From positions 1-44,125 of the forward strand of contig VGPF01000017.1 in assembly GCA_016875535.1 (NCBI GenBank): 44,125 nt of DNA. Reading direction: 5' to 3'. Origin of the DNA: Chloroflexota bacterium. Lineage in GTDB: Bacteria > Chloroflexota > Dehalococcoidia > SHYB01. Shown one piece after another: positions 1 through 7,993 of the stretch (position 1 is the stretch's first letter; every line of letters starts with the position of its first letter). Both the position numbers and the translations under genes were made by a program. The notes beneath the pieces were generated by a model, which ran no database searches, had not been told where the DNA came from, and saw only the letters and a program-made list of their open reading frames with translations.

Positions 1-39
1 GTTGATGATCTCCTCTGCCGCAAACCGTTTCCTTGGCAT
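1..39 (-). CDS. Transposase OrfA, IS3-like, first 13 codons only
   Basis: The minus strand encodes MPRKRFAAEEIIN from an ATG at 39, running off the window edge. This is the typical N-terminus of IS3-family OrfA proteins (basic MPRKRF-type start followed by an acidic-aliphatic helix that opens the helix-turn-helix). A ribosome site AAGGGAGG lies 5 bases upstream of the ATG. Family knowledge: OrfA is the DNA-binding part of an OrfAB transposase made by programmed frameshifting. The rest is outside the window. Confidence 0.75.
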   Translation of the reverse strand, partial: MPRKRFAAEEIIN

Positions 40-107
40 CGCTGCCTCCCTTTCCGTCCAGGCATTTTTTCACTTTGCGCCTGGTCTAGTTTTTGGGGGG
101 CAGGTCA
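1..107 (-). mobile_element. Left-edge fragment of an IS3-like insertion sequence
   Basis: Read on the minus strand, the segment starts at 107 with TGACCTGCCCCCCAAAAAC, which has the look of an IS3-family terminus (TG start, then a C-run and A-run). About 50 bases further in is a strong ribosome site (AAGGGAGG) and then an ATG at 39. The other end of the element lies outside the window. The monooxygenase coding sequence resumes immediately after position 107, so the element has inserted into that gene. Family assignment rests on the terminus style and the 13 visible transposase residues; only one end is seen, so target duplication cannot be checked here. Confidence 0.75.
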
Positions 108-625
108 CCAGCGAGTACATTGACGCGTACCGACGGGACATCAAGAACGCGACGCCGGTAGGCAAATTCGTGAACAATAAGTTCGCCCTGTGGGTGACAG
201 CCATGTGCGCCGAGGATGAAGAAGAGGCGCTGAACATCCAGTGCCCCAACGTGAAGACCTACCTGGAGCACTCTCATGCGCTCCACGCCCCGTGGCTCAA
301 CGGCAATGCGCCTCACTCCTACCAGTGGCACTATGAGCACTTCGGCCAACTGTACGAGCAGGTGAAAAGTGTTGACATCAAAGAAGTGATCAAAGTGGGC
401 CTGGGCAGCGCCTGCATCGGCAGTCCGGAAACGTGCCTGAAGATCCTCCAGCGCATGTCCGACGCCGGGGTAGACGAGGCGCTCTTCTTCATGCAATCAT
501 TCACCACACCGCATAAGGCGATCATGCGCTCCATCGAACTCTTCGCCAAAGAAGTGCGGCCGCGCATCAAGCCGCCCAAGCAGGCCGTGGGCGGGCAGCC
601 GGCAAGCCACGGGCATCACGGGTAG
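108..625 (+). pseudogene. Luciferase-like flavin-dependent monooxygenase, 3' fragment cut by an IS
   Basis: The open frame from 108 to 625 encodes about 170 residues resembling the C-terminal part of bacterial luciferase-like (LLM class) F420/FMN-dependent oxidoreductases: a YIDAYRRDI helix, a PVGKFVNN strand, the substrate-side helices, and near the end the SPETCLKILQRMSDAGVDE segment typical of the last barrel repeat. The frame stays open upstream to position 2, but those residues are encoded by the inserted IS end, so the apparent N-terminus is a chimera and not a real start. The N-terminal two thirds of the barrel is missing. It precedes the amidohydrolase at 652 by 26 bases and may once have led that operon. 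A full copy beyond the IS cannot be excluded. Confidence 0.75.
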
Positions 626-651
626 GACCGATTCAGGCAGAGGAGGGACCG

Positions 652-1794
652 ATGTATAAGGGCTATCGCTTCATAGAGGTAGACGCGCACATGCTGGAGC
701 CGTCCGACATGTGGGTGAAGTACCTGGAGCCGAAGTTCCGGGATGAGATGCCCGTCTCCTCCACGGGCTACTACGGCGATCCTCCAGGCTTTCAGACCAA
801 GGTCCAGATAGGCGAATATTTCATGCCCTTCGGCACCAAGGACCTGCCGCCCGCCGGGCTCCCTGGCCTGAAGGAGTCCTATGGAGACTACATCGCCAAA
901 GGCTTTACGCCCGATTGCTACGAGACGGTTCTGGCGCGAACGGGCATTGACTACATGATGATGTTTCCCACGGTGAACTTGTACGTGACCACCGTCCTGA
1001 AACTTTCGCCGGCCACCGCCGCCGCCTACCGCCGCGCCTACAACAACTGGCTGTATGACTTCATCGTGCAGATCAAGGGCAGGCGGCTCCTCGGCGCAGG
1101 GGCGATAGACCTTCGGGACCCGGTGGAGGCGGCAAGGGAAGCGCGCCGCTGTGTGAAGGAACTAGGCTTTAAGGCAATCATGATCAACCCGGAGCCCGTG
1201 GGGGAGCACCGCCTGTACGACCCTCTCTACGACCCGCTGTGGAGCGAGCTGGAAGACCTGGATACGGCGCTGGCCGTTCATGTAGTCTCCGGCACCGCAT
1301 CCGAGACCTGGACGCGGCACTATTTCCCGGCGCAGCGCCTCACCAAGGGTCGCAGCGCCTGCTCCTTCACCATCGGCAACATGCTGGCCTCCATGGCGCT
1401 CATCGCCGGGGGCGTGCTGGAGCGCCACCCCAAGCTGCGCGTGGTACACCTGGAATCGGGCGCGGGATGGACGGCCTTTTGGCTGGACCGGATGGACGCG
1501 TCGGTCGCCGGGGCCTTCCGCGGAACGCTTTTTGAAGGCGTGAAGAAGTCCCCCGTCGAGTACTTCCAGCGCCAGTGCTTCATATCGGCAGACCCGGACG
1601 ACCCGGGCCTGAAGCCAGCGTACGAGACGCTTGGCACCGACAGCCTGGTGACGGCCACCGATTTCGGCCACCCTGAGGGAAAGGGTTACATCCACGCGCT
1701 GGAAGATATGCTGAAGCAGCCTATCCCGGATGATGTGCGACACAAGATGATGTGGGACAACGCGGCTCGGCTGTACGCCATCAGAGAGAACTAA
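652..1794 (+). CDS. Amidohydrolase family protein (PF04909 type), paralogue 1
   Basis: A 380-residue TIM-barrel metal-dependent hydrolase/decarboxylase of the amidohydrolase-2 (ACMSD-like) family. The expected metal and catalytic positions are present: Asp11-x-His13 in the first strand (EVDAHMLEPSDMW), His210, Glu268 in HLESGAGW and Asp337 in TATDFGHP. Family members hydrolyse or decarboxylate aromatic and cyclic carboxylates, often after ring oxidation; the substrate here is unknown. The start is fixed by GAGGAGGG about 4 bases before the ATG. It is followed 13 bases later by a second amidohydrolase and then an AhpD-like protein, all on the same strand, so these probably form one operon. Confidence 0.85.
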   Translation: MYKGYRFIEVDAHMLEPSDMWVKYLEPKFRDEMPVSSTGYYGDPPGFQTKVQIGEYFMPFGTKDLPPAGLPGLKESYGDYIAKGFTPDCYETVLARTGIDYMMMFPTVNLYVTTVLKLSPATAAAYRRAYNNWLYDFIVQIKGRRLLGAGAIDLRDPVEAAREARRCVKELGFKAIMINPEPVGEHRLYDPLYDPLWSELEDLDTALAVHVVSGTASETWTRHYFPAQRLTKGRSACSFTIGNMLASMALIAGGVLERHPKLRVVHLESGAGWTAFWLDRMDASVAGAFRGTLFEGVKKSPVEYFQRQCFISADPDDPGLKPAYETLGTDSLVTATDFGHPEGKGYIHALEDMLKQPIPDDVRHKMMWDNAARLYAIREN

Positions 1795-1807
1795 GCGGGA
1801 GGCCGCT

Positions 1808-3160
1808 ATGGCGCTGATCCAAAAAGATTTCCCGGTCTTCGACTGCGACGCCCATGTCACCGAATCGCCGGATATCTGGAACTACCTCTCCGTCCAGGAG
1901 CGGGAGGCCGTCAAGCCCTGGTTCTGGCCTGACGAGGACTTCATCGCCGTCAACGGCAAACGGGCCCTGCCGGCCACCTGGGGCAAGACGCGCACCAGCT
2001 TCGCCGCCAACTACCAGGGCCCGGAGCGCCGTGTCCCCAACCGCGCCGAAGTAGGCGGCCCCGGCGTCACAAAGAGGCTCTTGCGCAAGCTCTCTACGAT
2101 GCAGCTGACAGAAGAGCAGTTGAATTATGTCGAGCATAGAGGGGCCCGCGATCCGAAGGCGCGCATCGGGGACCTGAACCAGCAGGGGATAGACCAAGTG
2201 GTGGTTATCCCGCTCATGATGTTCGGCGCCTATCTCTTCATCGAAAACCCACAGGCGGCGGCACTCGTCGCACGGGCCTACAACGACTGGGCGAGCGATT
2301 GGTGCTCGGAAGACCGTCGCAGGCTCTTCCCTGCGGCAGTCATCCCGCTGCAGGACCCCAAGCTAGCCGCTGAGGAGTTGCGCCGTGTGGCGGCTAAGGG
2401 CTTCAAAGTCGCCATGATACGCCCGGTGGACGTGAACGGCGGCTACCCGAACCACTCTGGCATGGAGCCGCTGTGGCAGGCCTTTGCCGATACCCAGGTT
2501 TTAGTGGCGATGCACTCCCTGCCGCGAGCCACCATCCCAACGCTGAACCCCACGGGCAGGCAGAACGGCGCAGGCGACCTCCTGTGGAAGGTGGGCAACC
2601 CCAAGCAATTGCGGGAGCCGACGGAGCCGCAAGGGTTCGTCTTTGAGGCGATGGTATGGACGATCAATATGCTGATGTCCGGCTTCTTTGAGCGGCATCC
2701 CGATGTTTCGCGCATGGCGATCATGGAGTCGAACGCCTCCTGGCTCCCGATGCTGCTTGAGCAATGCGATCGCGCCTTCCCGATGTACCGCAACCAGCGC
2801 CCAGCGAAACTCTCGCAAACGCCCAGCGAGGTATTCCTAGACCGCATCTTCATCTCCTTTGAAGGCGATGAGTCCACCGTCTACCGCCAACATAAGTTCT
2901 TCGAGAACATCGGCATATGGGCCTCGGACGCCTATCACCATGACGGCTCAGACGCCTGGTCGGCCATGCGGGAGATGCAGTCCTGCAAGGTGCCGCAGGC
3001 GACGATCAAGAAGTTCATGGGGGAGAATGCGCGCCGGATGTACCGCATCCCGCCGCAGACCTTCACTTCGCTTGAGCCGGAGGCCTACCCGCGTCCCGAT
3101 TGGTACCCCAAAGAGGCGGAGATCGAACGGGAATACGCCCACCTGGCGAACCGGGCTTAG
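1808..3160 (+). CDS. Amidohydrolase family protein (PF04909 type), paralogue 2
   Basis: A 450-residue amidohydrolase-2 family protein, longer than its neighbour mainly through an insertion near residues 40-100 and a C-terminal tail. Active-site positions are conserved: Asp14-x-His16 (FDCDAHVTES), His236, Glu307 in MESNASW and Asp374 in WASDAYHHDG. It shares the overall plan of the gene at 652 but is clearly divergent, so it is an old paralogue and not a fresh duplication. A GGGAGG-like ribosome site precedes the ATG. Likely a hydrolase or non-oxidative decarboxylase in breakdown of a cyclic or aromatic acid; the substrate cannot be told from sequence. Confidence 0.85.
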   Translation: MALIQKDFPVFDCDAHVTESPDIWNYLSVQEREAVKPWFWPDEDFIAVNGKRALPATWGKTRTSFAANYQGPERRVPNRAEVGGPGVTKRLLRKLSTMQLTEEQLNYVEHRGARDPKARIGDLNQQGIDQVVVIPLMMFGAYLFIENPQAAALVARAYNDWASDWCSEDRRRLFPAAVIPLQDPKLAAEELRRVAAKGFKVAMIRPVDVNGGYPNHSGMEPLWQAFADTQVLVAMHSLPRATIPTLNPTGRQNGAGDLLWKVGNPKQLREPTEPQGFVFEAMVWTINMLMSGFFERHPDVSRMAIMESNASWLPMLLEQCDRAFPMYRNQRPAKLSQTPSEVFLDRIFISFEGDESTVYRQHKFFENIGIWASDAYHHDGSDAWSAMREMQSCKVPQATIKKFMGENARRMYRIPPQTFTSLEPEAYPRPDWYPKEAEIEREYAHLANRA

Positions 3161-3171
3161 GCCGCCGGGCA

Positions 3172-3732
3172 ATGGCACGCGTCCCTTATATCACCCAACC
3201 GCCCGCATCCGCGGAAGGGCGCGAGGCCTTCGAGTTCATCACCCGCCGACGGGATCGCATCTCCCGGCTCTTCTCCACTTACATGAACAGCCCCAGGGTG
3301 GCGAAGCATCTCTACGCGCTGATGGAATATCTGCGCTATGACGCGAAGCTCGAGCCAACGATAAAAGAGACCGTTATCTGCACGGTCTCAAAGGTGATGA
3401 AGAACGCCTGGGAATACGATAGCCACGCCATCCTCGCCCGCCATCACGGTGTGCGCGAGCAGGTCCTGAAAGCGATTGAGACGGGGAACACTCGTAGACT
3501 GAAGCCCGAGGAGCGGCTCTGGATCCGATTCACCAAACAGACGATGGCCTGCAAGATAGACCAGAAGACCTATGACGCCGCCCAGAAGGCCCTCGGCAAT
3601 CAGGGCATTATCGAAATCATGGCCATCATCGGCTGTTACGTTATGCTGAGCTACGTTGTGCTAGGCCTGGATGTGGACATCGCCTCCGGGAACCCGCCGC
3701 ATCCGCTGGACGACGTTCCGAAGCCCGTCTAG
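3172..3732 (+). CDS. Carboxymuconolactone decarboxylase / AhpD-like protein
   Basis: A 186-residue all-helical protein resembling the CMD/AhpD-like family (central segment with TIKETVICTVSKVMKNAWEYDSHAILARHHGV). Classic AhpD proteins carry a CxxC pair before the conserved His; here the equivalent place reads NAWEYDSH with no CxxC, so peroxidase activity is unlikely and a lactone decarboxylase or structural role is more plausible. The ATG at 3172 is chosen because it lies 11 bases after the preceding stop; a longer upstream frame overlaps that gene. It is the third gene in the run starting at 652, which suggests work on the same catabolic substrate. Confidence 0.75.
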   Translation: MARVPYITQPPASAEGREAFEFITRRRDRISRLFSTYMNSPRVAKHLYALMEYLRYDAKLEPTIKETVICTVSKVMKNAWEYDSHAILARHHGVREQVLKAIETGNTRRLKPEERLWIRFTKQTMACKIDQKTYDAAQKALGNQGIIEIMAIIGCYVMLSYVVLGLDVDIASGNPPHPLDDVPKPV

Positions 3733-3734
3733 CC

Positions 3735-4028
3735 CTAGCGCCTGCTGGCAGAGAGCGCCCCAAAGGTCGCGACACAAAAGGGGACGCAGTAGGTCAGCGG
3801 AATCTTCCAGTAGAGCGCGGCTGGGAAGTCGCCTTTCGCCAGCACAGTCCCCTGGTTAATGGCGGTTAGCGCCGTGCCTACAATGAGCGCCACAATGAGC
3901 GAACGCCGCAAGATAGCCCAGTGGCGCAGGGCGCAGCGAAAGCACCTCACCAGCACGCGGCCATCCCCTTTAAGGGAGTAGGTGTGGCCAACCAAGCAGT
4001 TACACCGTTCACAGCGTTCTTGGACCAT
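3735..4028 (-). CDS. nrtS: NrtS-like nitrate/nitrite transporter with N-terminal zinc ribbon
   Basis: A 97-residue protein with two parts. Residues 1-35 carry a CxxCxC and a CxxC (Cys6, 9, 11, 29, 32), which looks like a small zinc ribbon. Residues about 38-93 hold two membrane segments with the NrtS signature: a LRRSLIVALIVGTALTAINQG helix and a LYWKIPLTYCVPFCVATFGAL helix. Family knowledge: NrtS was described as a small nitrate/nitrite transporter in cyanobacteria and is usually about 70 residues without the ribbon. It is convergent with the AhpD-like gene (ends 2 bases apart) and divergent from the gene at 4100. No nitrate-reduction gene is near, so the substrate is inferred from family only. 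Confidence 0.65.
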   Translation of the reverse strand: MVQERCERCNCLVGHTYSLKGDGRVLVRCFRCALRHWAILRRSLIVALIVGTALTAINQGTVLAKGDFPAALYWKIPLTYCVPFCVATFGALSASRR

Positions 4029-4099
4029 CGCACCGCTAGTCTACCAAGAGATTGACAGCTAGAGGAGACTTAGCGGTAACCAAGCACGTGGAGAGGCCT

Positions 4100-4993
4100 A
4101 TGCACCCCCTCATCATTGAAGTGGCGATGAACGAGCTGATGCCCAAGGAGGAGAACCCTCACGTACCTTACGGGCCGGAAGAGGTGGCAAAGGATGCCGC
4201 CGCATGCATCGAGGCGGGCGCCGCGATGCTGCACTTCCACGCCCGCGACCCGCGCACTGGGGAGCAGCGCTGGACGGACGACCGCCTCTACGCGGACTCC
4301 ATCAGGCGCATCCACAAGGCAGGCGTCAGCAAGGACGTCGTCTTCTACCCCACGTACAAGGGTCTGACCGAAGCCTCCCTTTCCCACATCATCGCCCTTG
4401 CCAAAGACCCTGAAGTGCGCCTCACGATGGCGCCGCTGGACATGGGCGCTGTGCTGCTGAACAAGTACGATAGCCGCACCAAGACCTTTGCGAACCCGGA
4501 ATCGGGAAAGGTCTTCACCCACGCGCAGGAGATTTTCTGGTACAACCTGGTGAACGCCCACGGCCTGCGCCCCTACAACGGCTGCGCCGAGCCGGGGCAT
4601 ATCCGTCACCTTCTAGCCTATATGGATATGGGCTTGGTGCAGGAGCCGGTGCTCATCAAATATTTCTGCTCCGTGGACGGCCCCTACGGCATGCCCCCGA
4701 CGCCTCGCGGGGTGCAGATGTATACGGAGATCGTGCGGGAGCTTGCGCCGAAGCTGAACTACGCGTGGTTCGTGATGTGCTACGGCCAGGCCATCATCCC
4801 CATGGCGGCGCAGGCGATCGTCTCCGGCGGGCATATCCGCATCGGCCTTGGCGATGAGACCTGGTCGGACGCACAGCCGCGCCCGACCAACGCCGACCTT
4901 GTGCGGCGCGTTGTGACGATGGCGAAGGCCTGCGGGCGGGAGATCGCGACCCCGCGCCAGGCGCGGGAAATCATGGGCCTGCGGGCCGCCTGA
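4100..4993 (+). CDS. Beta-keto acid cleavage enzyme (BKACE, former DUF849)
   Basis: A 297-residue zinc-dependent TIM barrel of the BKACE family, whose members condense a beta-keto acid with acetyl-CoA to give acetoacetate and a new acyl-CoA. The zinc-binding HFH motif is visible at His45/His47 (AAMLHFHARDPRTG), preceded by the EVAMNE first strand. Near the C-terminus the usual RVGLED motif reads RIGLGDE, a variant in which the catalytic-region Glu is displaced. The ATG at 4100 with GGAGAGG just upstream is preferred over a TTG at 4052, whose extra 16 residues do not fit the family. It converges with the thiolase at 5005. Confidence 0.8.
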   Translation: MHPLIIEVAMNELMPKEENPHVPYGPEEVAKDAAACIEAGAAMLHFHARDPRTGEQRWTDDRLYADSIRRIHKAGVSKDVVFYPTYKGLTEASLSHIIALAKDPEVRLTMAPLDMGAVLLNKYDSRTKTFANPESGKVFTHAQEIFWYNLVNAHGLRPYNGCAEPGHIRHLLAYMDMGLVQEPVLIKYFCSVDGPYGMPPTPRGVQMYTEIVRELAPKLNYAWFVMCYGQAIIPMAAQAIVSGGHIRIGLGDETWSDAQPRPTNADLVRRVVTMAKACGREIATPRQAREIMGLRAA

Positions 4994-5004
4994 GCACGGC
5001 TCCG

Positions 5005-6141
5005 CTACGGCTCGTTCGTCATCAGTGTCACGCCCGGCACCGCGGAGAGGCAAAAGTAGAGGACGCGCTTGCAGTTGGGCACTTGATTGATGGCCGTGCC
5101 GCGCAGCTGGCGCACCGCCTCCGCGTGGGCGTTCCACCCCTGCAGGAAGGCCTCCGCCATCATACCGCCGCTTGTGTTCACAGGCAGTTCGCCGCCGTGG
5201 GAGATTCGCCCACCCTTGATCCACTTGAGGCCTTCGCCACGAGGAGCGAAGCCCAGCCCTTCAAGTCCCCACAAGGCGGCGACGCTGAAGTTGTCATACA
5301 TCTGCACGCAATCTATGTCCTTGAGCGTGACGCCCACGGAGTCCAGGCCATCCCGCTTGAGGCCCTGGCAGGCGGTGGTCCACAGCTCAGGGTCCAGGTA
5401 CCGCTCAAAGAGCGCCACCTGGGTCGCGATGCTGGTGAAGTAGACGGGCTTCTGCTTCAGCGCCCTGGCCCGGTCAGCCGTCGTGAGGATCAAGGCCACT
5501 GCGCCATCGTTGATCAGGCAGTAGTCATAGAGGCGCAAGGGTTTGGCGATGTAGCGCGCCTGCACGTATTCATCCAAGGTGATCCTATCGCGAAGGATGG
5601 CGCGCGGGTTGTTGACGGCATGGTTGCGTATCTGCACGGCGATCTCGCCAAGCTCCTCTTCCTTCGCGCCGTAAAGGTGCTGATAGCGGGTGAAGCCCAT
5701 GGCGTAGGTGGCCCCGGCTGAGGTCATGCCGTATGGCCGGTCGTACAGGTCGCCATCATTGACGCCCCCGAACTTGTTGCCCTGGGCGCGGAAGGCGACG
5801 CTGTTGAAGGCCACAACGTAGTTGGCCATGCCGCTCAGGAGCGCGCCTGCGGCCTGCGAGAGCATGGTGGGCATCTGGCGGCCCGCGCGCTGGTACTCGT
5901 TCACGTACCGCGCCCGCTTCATGCCGCAGCGGTAGGCCGCCGTAACGTAGGAGGTGCCGCCTGCGATGAGCCCATCTATCTGTGATAGCTGGAGGCCGGC
6001 ATCGTCCAGAGCCTCCTTGAAGGCAGCGACGAACATCTCGTCTTGGGTGCGGGCCTTATCAGGCTTGTCCCACAACTCGCGGAAGTTGCTGGCGCCCACG
6101 CCGACGATGGCGATCTTGTCGGCAAAGTCCTTGTTACTCAT
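5005..6141 (-). CDS. Thiolase-superfamily protein lacking the canonical cysteine
   Basis: A 378-residue thiolase-fold protein similar to SCP-x/Ltp2-type lipid-transfer thiolases. N-terminal half: IAIVGVGASNFREL and the DAGLQLSQIDGLIAG helix-strand. C-terminal half: DCVQMYDNFSVAAL and GELPVNTSGGMMAEAF. The position where thiolases have the nucleophilic Cys reads AGRQMPTMLSQAAGALLSG with no cysteine, and the C-terminal GHPxGATG box is absent. Such enzymes include Ltp2-type retro-aldolases, which normally pair with a DUF35 protein; none is seen nearby. It may be an aldol-type C-C lyase in acyl-CoA breakdown. It converges with the BKACE gene with an 11-base gap. Confidence 0.75.
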   Translation of the reverse strand: MSNKDFADKIAIVGVGASNFRELWDKPDKARTQDEMFVAAFKEALDDAGLQLSQIDGLIAGGTSYVTAAYRCGMKRARYVNEYQRAGRQMPTMLSQAAGALLSGMANYVVAFNSVAFRAQGNKFGGVNDGDLYDRPYGMTSAGATYAMGFTRYQHLYGAKEEELGEIAVQIRNHAVNNPRAILRDRITLDEYVQARYIAKPLRLYDYCLINDGAVALILTTADRARALKQKPVYFTSIATQVALFERYLDPELWTTACQGLKRDGLDSVGVTLKDIDCVQMYDNFSVAALWGLEGLGFAPRGEGLKWIKGGRISHGGELPVNTSGGMMAEAFLQGWNAHAEAVRQLRGTAINQVPNCKRVLYFCLSAVPGVTLMTNEP

Positions 6142-6236
6142 GGGAGGCAGAGCCTACGGGCTAGCCGAAGAGGAGTCAACCGCTTCGGAAGCAGCGCGTT
6201 CAGGCGCGGGAGCCGATGCAGCGGCCGCCCTTTCTA

Positions 6237-6265
6237 TTGAAGGGGCCAGGTGCCACTGCTACAAT
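6237..6265 (+). promoter_or_regulatory. Sigma70-type promoter for dcd-ribD-ribE
   Basis: TTGAAG at 6237-6242 and TACAAT at 6260-6265 are separated by 17 bases, a near-consensus pair. Transcription would start near 6272, about 34 bases before the GTG of dcd. It probably drives the dcd-ribD-ribE run, which has gaps of 8 and 15 bases. Confidence 0.6.
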
Positions 6266-6305
6266 CCTCCTACAGATTCGCAACACCGTCCCTCAGGGAG
6301 CCACC

Positions 6306-6872
6306 GTGGTACTCAGCGACCGCACAATCAAGGAAGAGCTTAAGGCCAAGCGCATCATCATCGAGCCTCTCGCGGAGCGCGCCGTCCAGCCTGCAAGCGT
6401 GGACGTTCACCTGGATAACCGCATCCTGGTCTTCCGCAACTCCCTGCGGCCGTACATAGACGTGCGCCAGGACGTGAGCGACCTGACGGAGATGGTGCTG
6501 ATCACGGACGATAAGCCCTTCATCCTGCACCCCGGCGAGTTCGTCCTCGGCTCCACGCTCGAAGATATCGGCATCCCGAACGACTTAGTGGCGCGCCTGG
6601 AGGGCAAAAGCTCCCTGGGCCGCCTGGGCCTGCTCATCCACTCCACGGCCGGGTATGTGGACCCCGGCTGGCGCGGCCATCTGACCTTGGAGTTGAGCAA
6701 CGTCGCGAAGCTGCCCATCACCCTGTACTACAAGATGCGCATCGGCCAGCTCTCCTTCATCCGCCTGACCACGCCCGTGGACAATCCCTACGGCTCCGCG
6801 GCCCTTGGGAGCAAGTACCAAGGTCAGACGGTGCCCACGGCGAGCAAGATCCACAAAGACTTCAAAGGCTAG
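6306..6872 (+). CDS. dcd: dCTP deaminase
   Basis: A 188-residue dCTP deaminase, close to the usual length of about 190. It converts dCTP to dUTP (and possibly on to dUMP if bifunctional) for thymidylate synthesis. The family core is intact: LGSTLEDIGIPNDLVARLEGKSS-type region around residues 81-103, HSTAGYVDPGW from 112, and the catalytic Glu129 in RGHLTLELSN. The GTG at 6306 is chosen because the protein then begins MVLSDRTIKEEL as in the family, with AGGGAG 6 bases upstream; residues encoded further upstream have no counterpart. First gene of a run with ribD and ribE. Confidence 0.92.
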   Translation: MVLSDRTIKEELKAKRIIIEPLAERAVQPASVDVHLDNRILVFRNSLRPYIDVRQDVSDLTEMVLITDDKPFILHPGEFVLGSTLEDIGIPNDLVARLEGKSSLGRLGLLIHSTAGYVDPGWRGHLTLELSNVAKLPITLYYKMRIGQLSFIRLTTPVDNPYGSAALGSKYQGQTVPTASKIHKDFKG

Positions 6873-6880
6873 CCCCGGCC

Positions 6881-7978
6881 ATGAGCAGCGGCCCCTCCAG
6901 CTCTATGCGGCGGGCCCTGGAACTCGCCCAAAGCATCCTTGGGACAACGTCGCCGAACCCAGTCGTCGGCTGCGTCATCGTCAAGAACGGCGCTGTCATC
7001 GGCGAAGGCGCCACGCAGCCGCCGGGCGGGCCCCACGCGGAGCGCGTGGCCTTAGATCACGCAGGCGAGGCGGCCCGAGGCGCGACGATGTACGTTACCC
7101 TGGAGCCGCATAACTTCCAGGGGAGAACCTCACCCTGCACTGTGGCCATCATCGAGGCAAAGATATCTGAAGTCCACATCGCTACGATTGACCCGAACCC
7201 ACAGGTGAACGGCACAGGCATCGGCGACCTGAAGGCAGCGGGCATCAAGACGACGCTGGGCGATGGAGAGCGCGAATCGCGCAGGATCAACGAGGCCTAT
7301 ATCAAGTGGGTGACCGCCAAGCGCCCCTACGTCTACGCCAAGTTCGCCATGAGCCTGGACGGCAAGATCGCCACGCGCACCGGCGATTCCAAATGGATCA
7401 CCAGCGAAGCGGCGCGCGCCAAGGCCCACGAGCTGCGCAGCATAGTGGACGCCATCATGGTGGGCGCCAACACCGTCCATCGGGACGACCCTCGCCTGAC
7501 GGCGCGCCTCTCTGGCGATGCGCCTGCTAAGCGCCAGCCCCTGCGGGTCATCGTGGACAGCCGGGGGCGCACGCCTGCCGCCGCAAAGCTCCTGCAAGAG
7601 CCGGGAAAGACGCTCATCGCCGTTACGGCCAATGCACCCACCTCAACGTGGTCGAACCTCATCGGCGCAGGGGCGGAAGTTATCGTCGCGCCGGAGGCTA
7701 ACGGCAAGGTGGATTTGAATCATGTGCTTGACGTTCTAGGCAAGCGCTCTGTCACGAGCGTCCTTGTGGAAGGCGGCGGCGAACTGCTCGCCTCCCTCTT
7801 TGAACAGCAGTTGGTGGACAAGGTCTACGCCTTTATCGCGCCTATCATCGTGGGCGGACGTGAGGCGGTGACACCGGTGGAGGGGAAAGGGATCAGGAAG
7901 ATCGCAGAGGCGCTGCGACTGAAGGAGCGAACGATGACGCACTTGGGAGACGACTTGCTCATCGAGGGGTATCTCTAA
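6881..7978 (+). CDS. ribD: Bifunctional riboflavin biosynthesis deaminase/reductase RibD
   Basis: A 365-residue two-domain enzyme making 5-amino-6-ribitylamino-uracil phosphate. Residues 1-145 are the deaminase domain: SPNPVVGCVIV, then His52-x-Glu54 (GPHAERVAL) and Cys86 in GRTSPC. The first zinc cysteine of the usual LEPCxHxGRTPPC box is replaced by His77 (LEPHNFQGRTSPC). Residues 146-365 are the reductase domain (KFAMSLDGKIAT, SKWITSEAAR, DAIMVGANTV, VLVEGGGELLASL). Length is normal and both domains are complete. It lies 8 bases after dcd and 15 before ribE. GTP cyclohydrolase II/DHBP synthase and lumazine synthase are not in the window. Confidence 0.93.
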   Translation: MSSGPSSSMRRALELAQSILGTTSPNPVVGCVIVKNGAVIGEGATQPPGGPHAERVALDHAGEAARGATMYVTLEPHNFQGRTSPCTVAIIEAKISEVHIATIDPNPQVNGTGIGDLKAAGIKTTLGDGERESRRINEAYIKWVTAKRPYVYAKFAMSLDGKIATRTGDSKWITSEAARAKAHELRSIVDAIMVGANTVHRDDPRLTARLSGDAPAKRQPLRVIVDSRGRTPAAAKLLQEPGKTLIAVTANAPTSTWSNLIGAGAEVIVAPEANGKVDLNHVLDVLGKRSVTSVLVEGGGELLASLFEQQLVDKVYAFIAPIIVGGREAVTPVEGKGIRKIAEALRLKERTMTHLGDDLLIEGYL

Positions 7979-7993
7979 AGCGATGGTGACCAC

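Noticed and set aside
2-107. An intact monooxygenase start at position 2
   Set aside because: This stretch encodes an IS3-like OrfA start on the opposite strand and ends in an IS-like terminus, so the upstream codons are not part of the oxidoreductase.
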